A stretch of DNA of 64,000 nt, from assembly GCF_051622035.1 (NCBI RefSeq), contig NC_135362.1:21971001-22035000 (forward strand), written 5' to 3'. Each line of letters begins with the position of its first letter. Positions within the stretch are counted from its first letter, which is position 1. A model generated the notes under the pieces. That model saw only the letters and a program-made list of their open reading frames with translations, did no database searches and had not been told where the DNA came from. Shown here one piece after another: positions 22,210 to 33,559 of the stretch. This DNA is from Arctopsyche grandis. Lineage: Eukaryota; Arthropoda; Insecta; Trichoptera; Hydropsychidae. The position numbers were made by a program, and so were the translations under genes.

Positions 22210-22740
22210 GTAGCCGTCGGATTGATATTGTATTTATCGGTGCGCGTTTTCATCCGTTTCCGGCTGATAAAGTTATATTTGATGGTGTCACAATTTATTT
22301 TGTGTCTGCAATGTCTGGGGACTGTCACGCTATATCTTCGAATATGATTTATTCACTGCTTTTCGTTTTTATTGGAAGAAAACCAATCACTTTTTAAGCA
22401 TGTGCAATTAATTTTCTATGGTCTCTAATTAAGACTGAGTTTTATTATATTACTTTACTCATGCCTGAATTCATATACCAAAGATATTTTCAATAAATCA
22501 TAATTTCAATCGCAAGAATTCTAAAAGTTTAATATCAATATCTGTTTACCTAGAATTTTTTACCTATATATGTACATATATAGATATTGATGAATATGAT
22601 AGCTGCTTTTACTAAGAATATATGCACAATAGCATCTAGGGAATTAAAGTCTAATCTCACGTATACTAGAAGTTGGTTCCCGTTTGTTTTTCTTTTCAAT
22701 ATTTCCATTCTATTAAGTTGAAATTCAATTATATTCGCAT
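22210..22740. other. Unannotated A+T-rich DNA
   Basis: No feature recognised. Confidence 0.45.
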
Positions 22741-23560
22741 ATCGGTGTTTGAGTTTGTAATAATGAATGACGGGAGTCTCTGCGATAGGTTGAATGAGTA
22801 ATTGTCTTCCTTAAAAGCTTACAACATGGACGATCCAGAGCGGAAGGAAGAAGTGAAATCTGCCATTCTCTACCTTCGAGTTTAATCTATTCAGCAAACA
22901 ACAGTCTGCGATTACCGAGCAACAAGTGAGCTTATATAGAGATAGAGACGCGGAGACGAGCCGCGATCGCTCCATCTTCATCGCAAATGTCTGTCGAATT
23001 TAATTAATTAATCTTCGGAATTTTATCACAAAAATAAGCAAAAAATATGCCGCAGCAGAATTTAAAACATAGATAATGTAAAAAATTGAATTTGGTCGTA
23101 CGTAATATAATATTCTGTCAATGGCGGGGTTCGGGGTAGGTATATTTATTTTGGTGTATCGGAGCGACCTCTACGGGAATATCCCGAAATTGTGAGAATC
23201 TGATGGGACGCAAAAACCTTATTTCATCCTAAAGTCCCTTCTTTTTATTTAGTGTTTCGCGTAACGCATTGCGAAATCCCGCTCGGCGCGAAGATAACAA
23301 GTTTTTCCCGACCCTAACGAGAATGTGCGAGCTATTTGGCTACTTGGTATTCAGCGGCACACGCGAATACCAAACCGAAAATCCATCTCAGCTCACTTTT
23401 CAAATTATGATTAATAATATCGTCTCGTTGACACCGATTCTCCTCCCGCCTCATCTCTAAATCCTTCTTTTTCTCCCTCTCTCTATCTGTCTTTTCCTTG
23501 CGTCTATCCAGCAATGCGGACGGACGTGCGTCGTCTCTTTTTAACGAACAGATCGCAATG
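22740..23560. other. Long GC-richer non-coding island
   Basis: Includes GACGAGCCGCGATCGCTCC, AATTTAATTAATTAATCTTC, GCTCGGCGCGAAG and a TCTCCCTCTCTCTATC block. Frames of 60-63 codons on both strands are unassignable. Candidate regulatory DNA. Confidence 0.4.
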
Positions 23561-23892
23561 ATAGTTTTAATTTAAAAAAAAACTTTGAAATGTTGATTTT
23601 ATATGTATATGTATGTAAATCCAAATAACTATTCACATAGATACATGTGTATGTACATATATTAACCGCTTAAGCTTATTTTAAAATTACCCTTTCGCTA
23701 AACATCAAAACAGGTGTTTGGAAAATTATCTTATTCATCAACGCGCGATAAGTTTTTTCACAATGGAAATTAATTCTATTTCGAAAAACTTTTTCCCTTT
23801 TCTCTTTTCTACGGAAAACTTTCCGATTCATTTCAATGAAAACAGTCCGCCGTCGTCGGTGTACAAAGCCTCCCCTCGAATGATTGAAATTC

Positions 23893-24002
23893 AATACGGA
23901 ATACCAATGAGACAATTATTACTATTACGATTAATATTACAATTATTATTAATATTACAATACGGAATACCAATGAGACAATTATTACAATTATTACTAT
24001 TA
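23893..24002 (+). repeat. Local 65-bp-offset tandem duplication
   Basis: AATACGGAATACCAATGAGA with ACAATTATTA following occurs twice (about 23893 and 23958), separated by ATTA/ACAATT-rich spacer. Confidence 0.8.
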
Positions 24003-24172
24003 TTTTACCATGTTTTCTGCTTTTGCTTTTTTCCTTTATTTACAGTTTACTTGTTTTTATATCATGTTTTTATATATTTTTCAAATGTAGGCCATTGTGG
24101 CGCATTAGGTTCTTCCTGTAATGCCACAATGGTCCAAAACTATTAAATAAATAAATAAATAAATAAATAAAT
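24003..24172 (+). mobile_element. LINE 3' end with terminal stem-loop and (AAAT)n
   Basis: A pyrimidine-rich 3' UTR-like stretch, a perfect hairpin at 24091-24133 and a (AAAT)n tail at 24145-24172. No coding portion is recognisable upstream, so the LINE family is not assignable. The hairpin belongs to the same class as the SINE tails. Confidence 0.65.
24091..24133 (+). other. 3' stem-loop, LINE version
   Basis: CCATTGTGGC (24092-24101) pairs perfectly with GCCACAATGG (24123-24132), and G24091 with T24133 is G.U. The 21-nt loop starts GCATTAGG and ends CTGTAAT. Confidence 0.87.
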
Positions 24173-24344
24173 TACTAGTGGTTTACTCGTTAACATGCTA
24201 TAATACATATATTTTCTACCATTATTATATTGCTATGGTTTTAAGATAAGATTAATGTTCAGTTATGACTGGTTAAATTGTGGTTGTGATATAATGAAAC
24301 ATTGAAAGTTTGACAATAGAAGTGTTGTTTTGAATAACAGCTAC

Positions 24345-24402
24345 GATAATGTGTTATTTTGAATATAGCTACAGCTACATCTATTCAAAATAACACATTA
24401 TC
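24345..24402. repeat. Perfect 21-bp hairpin
   Basis: GATAATGTGTTATTTTGAAT plus A (24345-24365) is exactly inverted at 24382-24402 with a 16-nt spacer containing TAGCTACAGCTACATC. Pre-miRNA-like in size but A+T-rich; it could be a foldback relic. Confidence 0.8.
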
Positions 24403-24800
24403 TTTCCGTATTATCGTTTACATTGTAACCAAATGTAAGGTGACTAATTACTTACTCGTTATTAGCCATTCTTGTCCATTACACTAAGAAAAACGCGTAG
24501 AGCAATGTGAATGAAAGTTATAGGATTTTTTTTTAATTTGATGATGATGATGAAACTTTGATGGGTAAAACTTGAACGGCACTTCCATGTGTCGTCAACA
24601 GCTATAGAATTTTTGAAACCATCAGAAATGTTTAAGTTTTTTTTTCGATTACGGCCAAAATTGGAATCTTAGACCTATCGATCAGGAGCAGAATGCTCTA
24701 GTGACTGAGCAATGCTATGGCTGTATATTATATTATCACCCTAGCACACACATACATACATACGTACATACATGGCAAGTAAAGTTTGATTATATTCCGT
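24403..24800. other. Unannotated A+T-rich DNA
   Basis: Includes a GATGATGATGATG run near 24540. No gene recognised. Confidence 0.45.
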
Positions 24801-25330
24801 GATTTCATTATTTCCAGTCCCGCGGGGGGTGTAAGCGTCACCTCAGAGCGTGTCCCAAAAATCACGCCGAGAACGAGACCCGAAAAAAGGTGAAGCTTTA
24901 AGCGCAGGGGCGTGCGACAGATGGGCGGGTGGCAGGGAAGGGAAAAAGGCAGGAGAGGGACAGGCCCGCCAGGACGAGCGCGAAGGGACAGGAGGTAGGG
25001 AAGTAAGGGGAGGTGAGACGAAATAAGAAAAACAAAAAGCTGACACCATGACAAATTACTATTCATAACGTCGCCGAAGTGAATGACATGTAAATTATAT
25101 CCAGGGCCGCATCCGTGTGCCAGCCGCCCCCGCCGCCCCTATTCCAATTCGCCTCCACCGATTCATGACTCTGAATAATAATTTATTGTAATACAGACGC
25201 CCGGACCATTAAAATGGCGTCCGTATTTCACGGCAGCGTGCGCGCCCAAGATTGATGATTTTCCGAACGGGACGCACGTCGCCAAATCAAATCGAGCCGA
25301 CGACACTTGCGTCGCATCCTGTACATATGT
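24800..25330. other. GC-rich non-coding island
   Basis: Strongly GC- and CpG-rich, with a purine-rich half (GGGAAGGGAAAAAGGCAGG) and a AATAATTTATTGTAATACAG core flanked by GC-rich sequence. Minus-strand frames are compositional. Candidate regulatory element. Confidence 0.4.
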
Positions 25331-25564
25331 ACATACATATATGGACCTTTTATTTTTAGATGGAGTAAGGCAGCCACTGCGTTGGGGGATCGTGAGATTG
25401 TACATATGTACAAGGTTTTCTTTGTTAACTATATATTATATTATATATGTTTGTATATATGTAGGTATACCTACATATGTACCTATGAATATATTCGTAG
25501 CCATGTATGACCGTTGACGTTTAATTGGCGGTTTTGGCAAAATAAGAAAGAAATTTATTTTTAT

Positions 25565-25700
25565 TCAATCAATCAATCTATGTACAGTCGTCATTACATA
25601 TCGCTCCAATGCGACGAGTGTACTACACATACAGATCAAGAAACACACCAAATTATATATTTATACAAATTATTATATAATTCGAAATTATACATATACA

Positions 25701-25775
<75 letters not shown>

Positions 25776-26100
25776 GTCAAACATAGCAAAGCGCATTGCA
25801 AACATTGTGTACGTAAGAAACATTTATACAAAAATATGAATTTTTATACAACAATCATCCACAGAGACATTTATGGAGAGAAACCCTCATAATAACTCAA
25901 GATTTTGCGAGAGAAATTTGGAGGGAAAGCCAATTTTGCAGGAATCGTTTCAATGAAAGTCAGAAATATTGGCACACTCTGATAGGAAACGATCGACCTG
26001 GTAGCAATCCAAGGTCTAGCCAGCAGCAACCAGTGTGACTCGAAATCATAACCACACTGACCATAGCAAGATATGCTTACCACTAGTCCATGCTTTTGGT
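25565..26100 (-). mobile_element. SINE (tail B) with internal (TA)n
   Basis: Minus-strand head at about 26100-26040, box B-like sequence near 26040, central domain (inverse of CCAGGTCGATCGTTTCCTAT near 25995) and body to tail B at 25582-25622, whose stem has one mismatch. A (TA)n tract (25700-25771) has expanded inside the body. Confidence 0.83.
25700..25771. repeat. (TA)n microsatellite
   Basis: About 35 TA units inside the minus-strand SINE. Confidence 0.95.
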
Positions 26101-27030
26101 TGAAAAAAGAAAGTCATGAAAGTTATAAAAAGTAACATACAGACCTGGAAATTGTGTAAAATTTAGATTTTTTTCAAAATAAAATATTATAAATATCAAG
26201 CAATCGGCACAAGTGTTGCACGTGTAAAAAAATGTGTGTGTGTGTGTACATACTTATAGACGTACGTAAATGTATCATACATACATATTTTTTGACATTT
26301 GCAACTTTTTACTAACCTCTTATACGTTTCACATGGTTTTCGTGTAAGCGGTCATTTTTTATATCCTTTATCTCTTATCCGATCGTTTTCATACTTTGCC
26401 ATATTGCTCATTTTGGTAATTTTGGTCATCAATACAAGTTAAGGTATCATCCGCAATTACGATTGTGAAAAAATATCGCATTAGACACGTTTGAAAATAC
26501 TGCATCGTATTACACGGTGACGTTTATCTGTCACATTCATCATTCACATCGGTAGTTTCATTACTTTTCGCCCTGCCATCTCGCTGTCAAATTTCAATTA
26601 TTTAAACGCCTATAACTTTTTTTTTTCACTCTATATTTTATAAAATTTGCTTTTTATACGTTATTAAAGCAAACCTGTAAAATGTATTCAATTTAAACAA
26701 ACACTAAACAATACACATATTTGTGGTTAACTTTGATCATAAAAGCAGAATCTTTGGTTATAAAAGCAGAATCGTGGTACTGCAATTGTTGATTTTGCAT
26801 TATTTGGCAATTGGATTCTTTAAAACCTGTATGAATGAAAATTAAAAAAAAAAATAGCTCCACCAACAAAATAGGCAAATTATAAAAATCTATATAATAA
26901 TGAAGGCCATTGTCAATGTTTATACTTGCATATTTGTAGATAAGAGAGTTATCGCAATACCTATGTTTTCAAATGAGTAATCGATGACATCAATGTCGTC
27001 AGCAACATTGTATGTATGTATTTTGCCGTT
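26101..27030. other. Unannotated A+T-rich DNA
   Basis: (TG)n at 26233-26247 and a local duplication of AAAAGCAGAATC near 26741-26773. No gene recognised. Confidence 0.45.
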
Positions 27031-27620
27031 GAAACATCCGGTAAGTCACCCACTCAAATGCAGCGCCAAAGACACGTTAATGGACAGTGAGAATTTTCCG
27101 GGAAAGCGTATCATTCCCCACCCACCACGCGGTACGTGTTTTCCCGTGACGCTTCACACGTACGTGGCTCACAGAGCTCGAGTAAGTCGTCTCGAAAATT
27201 AGTCATTCGTTGGGCGGAGGGGGGGGGGTTGAATTGGCTGGGGTGGGTCGGTCGGGAGGCCTGCACATCCCCCTCGTGCTGATCGGGATGCTGTCCACGC
27301 GCCACACAGTTAATTCAATATCTGATTGGGAGTACGGCGAGCCGCGTTGCAAAGCGACGCCACCAACACCGGATAGTCGTCTCCTTCGGAAAAGCAGGTA
27401 ACGATCCTGTTTCGGACCACCTCTCCCTCCATCTCACCCCCTCCCCCCATCGCCATCCAAGTTCCCTTTTTTTTTCGAGTGTCATGGCCACTAATGGGTT
27501 TTTATATTGCATTCCAAATTCAGGTGTCGTCCTTTGAATTTCGATCGATGCCGATAATAGGCTTCTGAGTGAACTAATTATTATATAAAAAGCATAAGTC
27601 ACTGCGCGATCTGATATGAC
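27030..27620. other. GC-rich non-coding island
   Basis: CpG-rich with GGGCGGAGGGGGGGGG (27210) and CCCTCCATCTCACCCC blocks. CAGGTAACGATCC at 27395 looks like a splice donor but no exon could be built. Candidate regulatory DNA. Confidence 0.4.
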
Positions 27621-27796
27621 ATACAAATGGTTTTTTGTGAAATTGCATACCGATCAATCACATTAACCGATTAAAAATGTCTGAATAAGAGCTAATGTGC
27701 GATAATCATTAAAAAATATATAAAGTGAAAATTCACAGATTATGTATTATGTACATATAAATACATCTACCTATCATATATATAAAGACGGTAATC

Positions 27797-27803
27797 TGTG
27801 TGT

Positions 27804-27838
<35 letters not shown>
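27797..27838. repeat. (TG)n microsatellite
   Basis: TG run with one GGG interruption. Confidence 0.95.
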
Positions 27839-27839
<1 letters not shown>

Positions 27840-28186
27840 TAACTCTCGCCGAACATAATGAATGAATCGATAAAAATCGATAAATTCATTTTTCGACGAG
27901 ACGACTTTGTCGCGACTCGAACCGATCACCCCAATAGCCTGATTATAGGTCTAAAATGAGCTAATGGTCACGGACATCACGCCAAATCCAATTCTTCATT
28001 TCGCCTTTTTTTTTTTAAACATTAATTGAAATATTCCTTCTCGCCATATAAAAATACGTAATTTTAATGACTTCATTTAGCGAGGTTTTGAACCATTTTT
28101 TATATATTTATTTTCAATTTAATTAAAATTGTAATTTAAATTATTTATATTTTGACGATATTCGAGAAAAAAATTGATTTCATTCA

Positions 28187-28262
28187 CCGCGGGCGCCGGG
28201 AATCGAACCTCGGACCCTCCGATCCAAACGCAATGTCGTCACGAGCCCGCGCCGCACGCCAT
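28187..28262 (-). pseudogene. tRNA-like SINE head or tRNA pseudogene
   Basis: On the minus strand a CGCGGGCTCGTGACG box A-like segment is followed 30-odd bases later by GAGGTTCGATTCCC, a perfect box B, and the GCGCCCGC 3' arm. The sequence is unrelated to the main SINE heads. Acceptor pairing is imperfect and no clear anticodon loop emerges, so a functional tRNA is unlikely. Confidence 0.5.
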
Positions 28263-28310
28263 ATCCTCGCCCAGAATACGTGTTGTAAATACACATCATA
28301 TGTACTATAT

Positions 28311-28533
28311 CGGTCTCCGTGACGAGACAGAATGTTAAATGACATAAAACGCAAATATCGGAAGGCAAAGATCGAAAATCGAAAGATCTTAAGTCGTATG
28401 TACGTGAGTATGTAGCGTTTACCATGCACCATTTTTTTTGATCTTTTGACTTAAGATCTTTCGATTTTCGATCTTTGCCTTCCGATATTTGCGTTTTCTG
28501 TAATTTAACATTCTGTCTCGTCACGTAGACCCG
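28311..28533. mobile_element. Foldback MITE, 223-bp internally deleted copy
   Basis: Same termini as the element at 13377 (CGGTCTCCGTGACGAG... and ...CTCGTCACGTAGACCCG) and the same GGAAGGCAAAGATCG and GATCTTAAGTCG blocks, but the central part is gone. Flanks TACTATAT (28303-28310) and TATTATAT (28534-28541) are an 8-bp duplication with one change. Confidence 0.87.
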
Positions 28534-28541
28534 TATTATAT

Positions 28542-29620
28542 GTACATAATTCGTGAAAATGTTAAAATATTGTGAAACTATCAAAAGTATCTATCGATTT
28601 CATGAAACATGCTAGGATTTTTAGTTTTTTTTCATAAAATGAGAAAAGTAGACGCCTCCTATGACTTTTTTAAACTAAACTTTTTTATAACACTTCACCA
28701 CATAAAAATAAAATTTACTATACATAGTAATATTTATTTCAACTTACGTCGCTAAAAATGTCTGAAATAACAATATGATGACATGCTCTACATGTGACCA
28801 TAAAAATATTTTAATAATGATTTTTAATCTTTGTATTTAACATTCATTAACAGGAACGTCGAAATGACAGTACACTGGCCAACCAATTAATGAAGTAAGC
28901 AAATGGCTTTCGCCGTTCATGAACTACCGTTTGAATCGAATGACAATTTCTGAGGGTTTTAACAATTTTTCTGGAATCTATAGCGATTTTTAACTGCAGG
29001 AATTATTTCAGTTCAAAATTCAAAAATCTTTACTATGTATGTATTTCGTAATCTAAATCTCTAAAATTGTTTTTGGAAATTTGATTAAATTGATACCTGT
29101 AATTGTTCTTGTGTATATGTATGTAAGTCCGTTTTGAATGTACATATATATGTATGCATGTATGTACATTAGAGTACTACGAAAACAGCTAATTTCGGAC
29201 TTTGGAAACACCTCTAGTTGGAAAAGATATTCTGTATCATGGAGAATCCATAAAAAAAATATTATAAAAATTCTTAAAAAATTATTTGCACTGCCGGCCA
29301 ATATATATTCCAATAATCCCTGTTTTCAATGTAGCCTAATGTGCATTAATAAAATTTAAATATATTGCTTACCACATACATATGCATTAAATATAATTTA
29401 TATATGTGCAGGTATTACACTAATCATCATGTTAACATGTCTTATCTGTTCATGATTGTAGTATCATACTATGTACTATGTATATAATAGCTATGAATAG
29501 GAGTGTTGTGATGACTCTGTATGTATCGCCGATCTTATCGTTCACCGTTATAATATGTACATAGGTATATGTGTACATGTATACTACATAGATATTTAAA
29601 CGGTTGGCCTTTAGTTTAGT
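28542..29620. other. Unannotated A+T-rich DNA
   Basis: Contains TACATATATGTATGCATG-type simple sequence near 29140. Frames at 29053-29359 on both strands are not recognised. Confidence 0.45.
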
Positions 29621-30420
29621 TACTTATCGAAAGCAGCGCTTTTGTGCGGTGAGCGAAGTGAGAAAATCTGAACGGCAGAACAAAAAGCGTTTTAATTTTT
29701 TTCTCTTCTCTTCCCACTCCTCCTTCGTACTCGTTCGCCATTTCATCGAACTTTAAGGTGTAAGGAATTACTGCTAAAACTTTTGGCAGTTTTCCCGTCT
29801 AGAGTTTCAAACTCGAGATCCTTGTACTTACAACCTGCGGGAGAGGTGTGAAGTTACCTTTAAATATTTAAGCCTCTGACAAGGGAGATTGAAGTTCTTG
29901 CTCACCTCTCATTGGCTTCTTGCTTTCCACGTCGCAATTTTTTTTTATTATTATTATTCGCCAACGCTCGAAACCCGCGCAACCGCACTTAAAACTTAAA
30001 AAGTGACATTTAATGAATATGCTAGCGCATTTTTGTGACCTTTATAATCCCGCTGAAACGGGATATAAACGTTAAATTGTATCTCCCGAGTCTAATGATG
30101 ACCGCGTCAGTTTGGATATGACGCTCTGTAGTGTAATCTCATTAGTGATACGGCGTCCGATTTCATCGCGTATTACAGCAATTATTGTAAACGCGAACTT
30201 ACTATATCTAACAAGATGTATTCTCGAATCTTTCGGATCTGAACCGGGTTTGTATTTTTCGTAGTTGGGTCGTGTCAATATTGCATATTGACGAGTCGTT
30301 GTTGGCGCAGTGCAGTATGCGCTGCACCTCACGTGCATTGCCCGCCTGCAAACTGACGCTCATCCAATGAAAAGTCGACTGCAACGTTGTTTACTCACTC
30401 GGACCAATTTAATATGATTT
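29620..30420. other. Long GC-richer non-coding island
   Basis: Contains GCGCAGTGCAGTATGCGCTG, CACGTGCATTGCCCGCC and GACATTTAATGAATATGC. An 88-codon minus-strand frame is not recognisable. One of the most island-like non-repeat blocks in the window; candidate enhancer. Confidence 0.4.
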
Positions 30421-31297
30421 AAAAAATTACTAATCTATTCCCAGAAAATTATTTACAATACAGTTGAAGTATGAGAAACTGTGAAAAAGGTCCTATGGAT
30501 GCGTATATATGTAAACTATGGCTGATAAAACACACGATGAAATCTAATACATTATGTATGTATTATATATGTACATAATATAATATGTATGTATTTAATA
30601 TAATATGTATGTATGTGTAGATATTTTTTATTGTATTAAATATAAAATCTTAAATCTATTTCCAAACTCTAGAAAATGTTTGCAAGATTGCGTCAAAAAT
30701 GTGAAAAACAGCGATTAATTAACGTAATTGGTGGAAAAAAATGTTTGTCAATTATCATCATTTGCAATCGTTGGCTATCCACCGTCGGGTGAAGGCCTCT
30801 CGAGCACGCTTCCACTCACGTGGGTAGTATGTACATATGTATGTATGTATGTATGTATATTATATGGCAATGTAAAGGTCAAAAGTTTATTAAAAATTAG
30901 TTTAAATGATCGATTTATATGCATATTAACTGCAATCATAATATAGAGTATTCCTATGAAGAGTGTACCATTTTATTAATTAAATTGACTTGCTTTCTAA
31001 TAGGAGTGATATGAAATAGCTATTTGTCAATTTTATTTCAAAGCTACATCGTTTACTATTATCATAGCTGCTCATTTTTATGAGAAAAGTAAATATTTCA
31101 GATATTTTTAGATGATGTCTAAATACATTTTTAATGAGAATGATTCAAAAACTCTAATTTCGTTGATTAAATATGAAAATATTTCAATTCCTAATATTTA
31201 CTATCTACATACTTTGTGTACTATTTTCGTGATGATAAAAACCTTTAGAAATGTAGATGTAATGTACATACATAATTTATTTTGAGTATAATCTTTA
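30421..31297. other. Unannotated A+T-rich DNA
   Basis: ATGTATGTATT-rich simple sequence at 30540-30620 and (ATGT)n at 30838-30857. No gene recognised. Confidence 0.45.
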
Positions 31298-31480
31298 ATG
31301 CTGCTGGTCAAACTTGGATATTTGTGATCCAAGTCGATCGATTCCTAACAAAATTTGCCAATTTATCAGGATTCATTGTTGAAGTGGTTCCTCCATCAAA
31401 TTGACAAGAACCTTACTCACAATGTCACCACTATTTGAATATGATTTCAAATATGTATTATCTATAACATAGATGTCTCT
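31275..31480 (+). mobile_element. SINE subfamily 2, 5'-truncated
   Basis: Starts inside the linker (TTTATTTTGAGTATAATC), then CTGCTGGTCAAACTTGG and central domain CCAAGTCGATCG, and ends at ACATAGATGTCTC. The same start occurs at 56310. Confidence 0.78.
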
Positions 31481-32030
31481 CTAAAGTGTATTATTATGCT
31501 TATGTGTCTGGTCAAAGTGACGCGTTAGAGGATTCTGTAATATTCCTGTGGCTAATATGTAAAAAATTTAAAAAAAAAATGGAACAAAAGAACGTACATA
31601 TGTACATATGTACATATTGTAGATTTGTCGCTATGCGGATAAATTGCATGTTAGCATGCATAGCTGTAGATGTGGCGATTAAATGACGTTAAATCCAAAA
31701 TACCTTATAAATTGCAAATATAAAATCAACGTTGTTAATATGATTAAATAAAAATATATTTCAAAATTGATATTTTTCTAATTTGAATTTTAACTAAAGG
31801 ATTCAAAAAGAAAGGAACTTTGAAAGGATTTTGTTGATTTGTTCGTATTGGCTTAATGGCATTCATATATGCAAATTCATACACGTTTAACTTGATATCG
31901 TATTTGACTTCAACAAAGTAATATACTATTGCCGCAATATTTGAAATGAAAATTAGTCTTTCCGTTCCACCCACCAGACACGTGATACTCAACTGGTCTC
32001 GAATTAACCCTTCAACTTGTCAAATCAAAC
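31481..32030. other. Unannotated A+T-rich DNA
   Basis: No feature recognised; the 82-codon minus-strand frame at 31744-31992 is not assignable. Confidence 0.45.
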
Positions 32031-32400
32031 AAATTTAAAGCGTCAAAATGCGCCTGCGTCGTGTCATCAACCCGCTTTCCAATTTTGCAAAATTTTCCTT
32101 AGTGTTCCACTTAAAAATTTCATAAGAACGATTGCCCACGTGTAGTGAGTGGGGGTTGCTTCGGATGCCATTTGTATGCAAATGGCGGGCGCCCGGTGTT
32201 GTCTGTGGGAAGCAATAAACTTCTGCACGGACGAGGATCTCGTCTGATGAGCAGATATGATAAGCATATGAAATAGTTGTTGCTTAGTATGCTTTGAATA
32301 ATTTGCGGATGGTGGTCTGAATTTGCAAACAACGAAGAACGGCGCACAAACAGTTTTCAGAAAGAATTTCCGCGCACGACATACAATATCTGCGCGTTTG
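32030..32400. other. GC-richer non-coding island
   Basis: Contains GGCGGGCGCCCGGTG and CATATGAAATAG. Overlapping minus-strand frames are unassignable. Confidence 0.35.
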
Positions 32401-32639
32401 CAAATGCATAGTCCGGAATTATCGTTTCAAGTAAACAAATTATAATAATGAAAATGCTTTTGTGGGGAATCTACAGTACAATATGTATATAGTACTTAAT
32501 TGATTTTAATATGTATAGACAATATGCATAATTTAATAAGTATAGACAATTTTCTACACTACAATATGTACCTACATATAGATTACTCAATCGACTTATG
32601 AATTTTAATGTACATATAATTATGTCATCTTATTCACCA

Positions 32640-32880
32640 ATAGAGGTTCAAAATTATTTTCGAAGTACTTACATGTAGGAAAGATTTTCGAACGTACTGA
32701 ATGTGTGGTTGGCGAATGTGCATAGTGCGAAGCGTGTGTGGGGTGCATGTCTAGGAACGAGCGAAGCGTGTATGAGAGCACTTGCGTAAGGCTTGTCCGA
32801 CGTTCAGACGTACAAATAAACACCGTTTGACCAAATTCACGTGTATCATTTGCAACCCCTTGCACCCTGAGCCTACATAT
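32640..32880. other. GC-richer non-coding island
   Basis: Includes two GAGCGAAGCGTG-like blocks (about 32730 and 32757). No gene recognised. Confidence 0.35.
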
Positions 32881-33004
32881 GTACCGATTATTATGAAAGT
32901 AAAAAAGTCTATTTGGTAGAAATTATATTTATTTTAATAAAACAGCAAAATTTTAGTTCGCATCAATAATCTCAACATTTTTGCAAGAAGGGTGAGTGCA
33001 GTTT

Positions 33005-33240
33005 GGCTGTCATCGACGGAATTTGGCTGGAGATGTCGATGACGATATATGTAATATCGAAACAGTTGCCTTCTGGTTAAATTGAGTGAAGCAGTAGTAA
33101 TATTGAGGCGCATTGCAATTCAATATTTAGTTTTGCTTGATGAATTGGGAAGAGGAACGTCTGCAAATGGGATGCTATAGCTGCTTCCATAGTGGAAGAA
33201 TTGAGTGGCAAGGATTGTCACACAGTGTTTTCAACTCATG
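33005..33240 (+). pseudogene. MutS homologue fragment (MSH6-like)
   Basis: Remnant of a mismatch-repair ATPase. One frame reads LVKLSEAVVILRRIAIQYLV and then LLDELGRGTSAN, the Walker B and signature region of MutS proteins. After a short deletion and frameshift near 33168 it continues DAIAASIVEELSGKDCHTVF with STH, the H-loop. FSTH and VEEL suggest MSH6 over MSH2, which usually has FATH. Upstream, degraded codons near 33015 resemble the DRIFTRLGA region. No flanking exons, splice sites or poly(A) tract were seen, so it is either a processed-copy fragment or the debris of a duplicated exon. Confidence 0.68.
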
Positions 33241-33289
33241 TTTTTTGCATAATCATTATGTTTAATGATGGTATTTGGTACATGTACAA

Positions 33290-33350
33290 AATTTTAATCA
33301 TAGGTGTCACCTTGGGCAACCTGTAGTGGCACCTATATAGGGTTGGGGTT
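33290..33350 (+). mobile_element. SINE tail C fragment
   Basis: TAGGTGTCACCTTGGGCAAC then CTGTAGTGGCACCTA. TAGGTGTC (33301-33308) pairs with GGCACCTA (33328-33335) with one G.U. Related to the tail of the copy at 56310. Confidence 0.6.
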
Positions 33351-33559
33351 AATATTACAATGTCAAACAATAAAAATAGTATCAAAATATTTCCCGATCG
33401 ATAAAAGAAACAGTATTTTTTTTTTTGGTTGATAGTGTGGTAACTTTATGCGATTGAACAGTGTTGCTCAAATTTCCGAAAGGCTTAAAACTGTTTATTG
33501 GGTGGAACCTAGCACTTAAACCTGGTAGTTTATGGGTGTAATTAAATTCATATTAGAAT

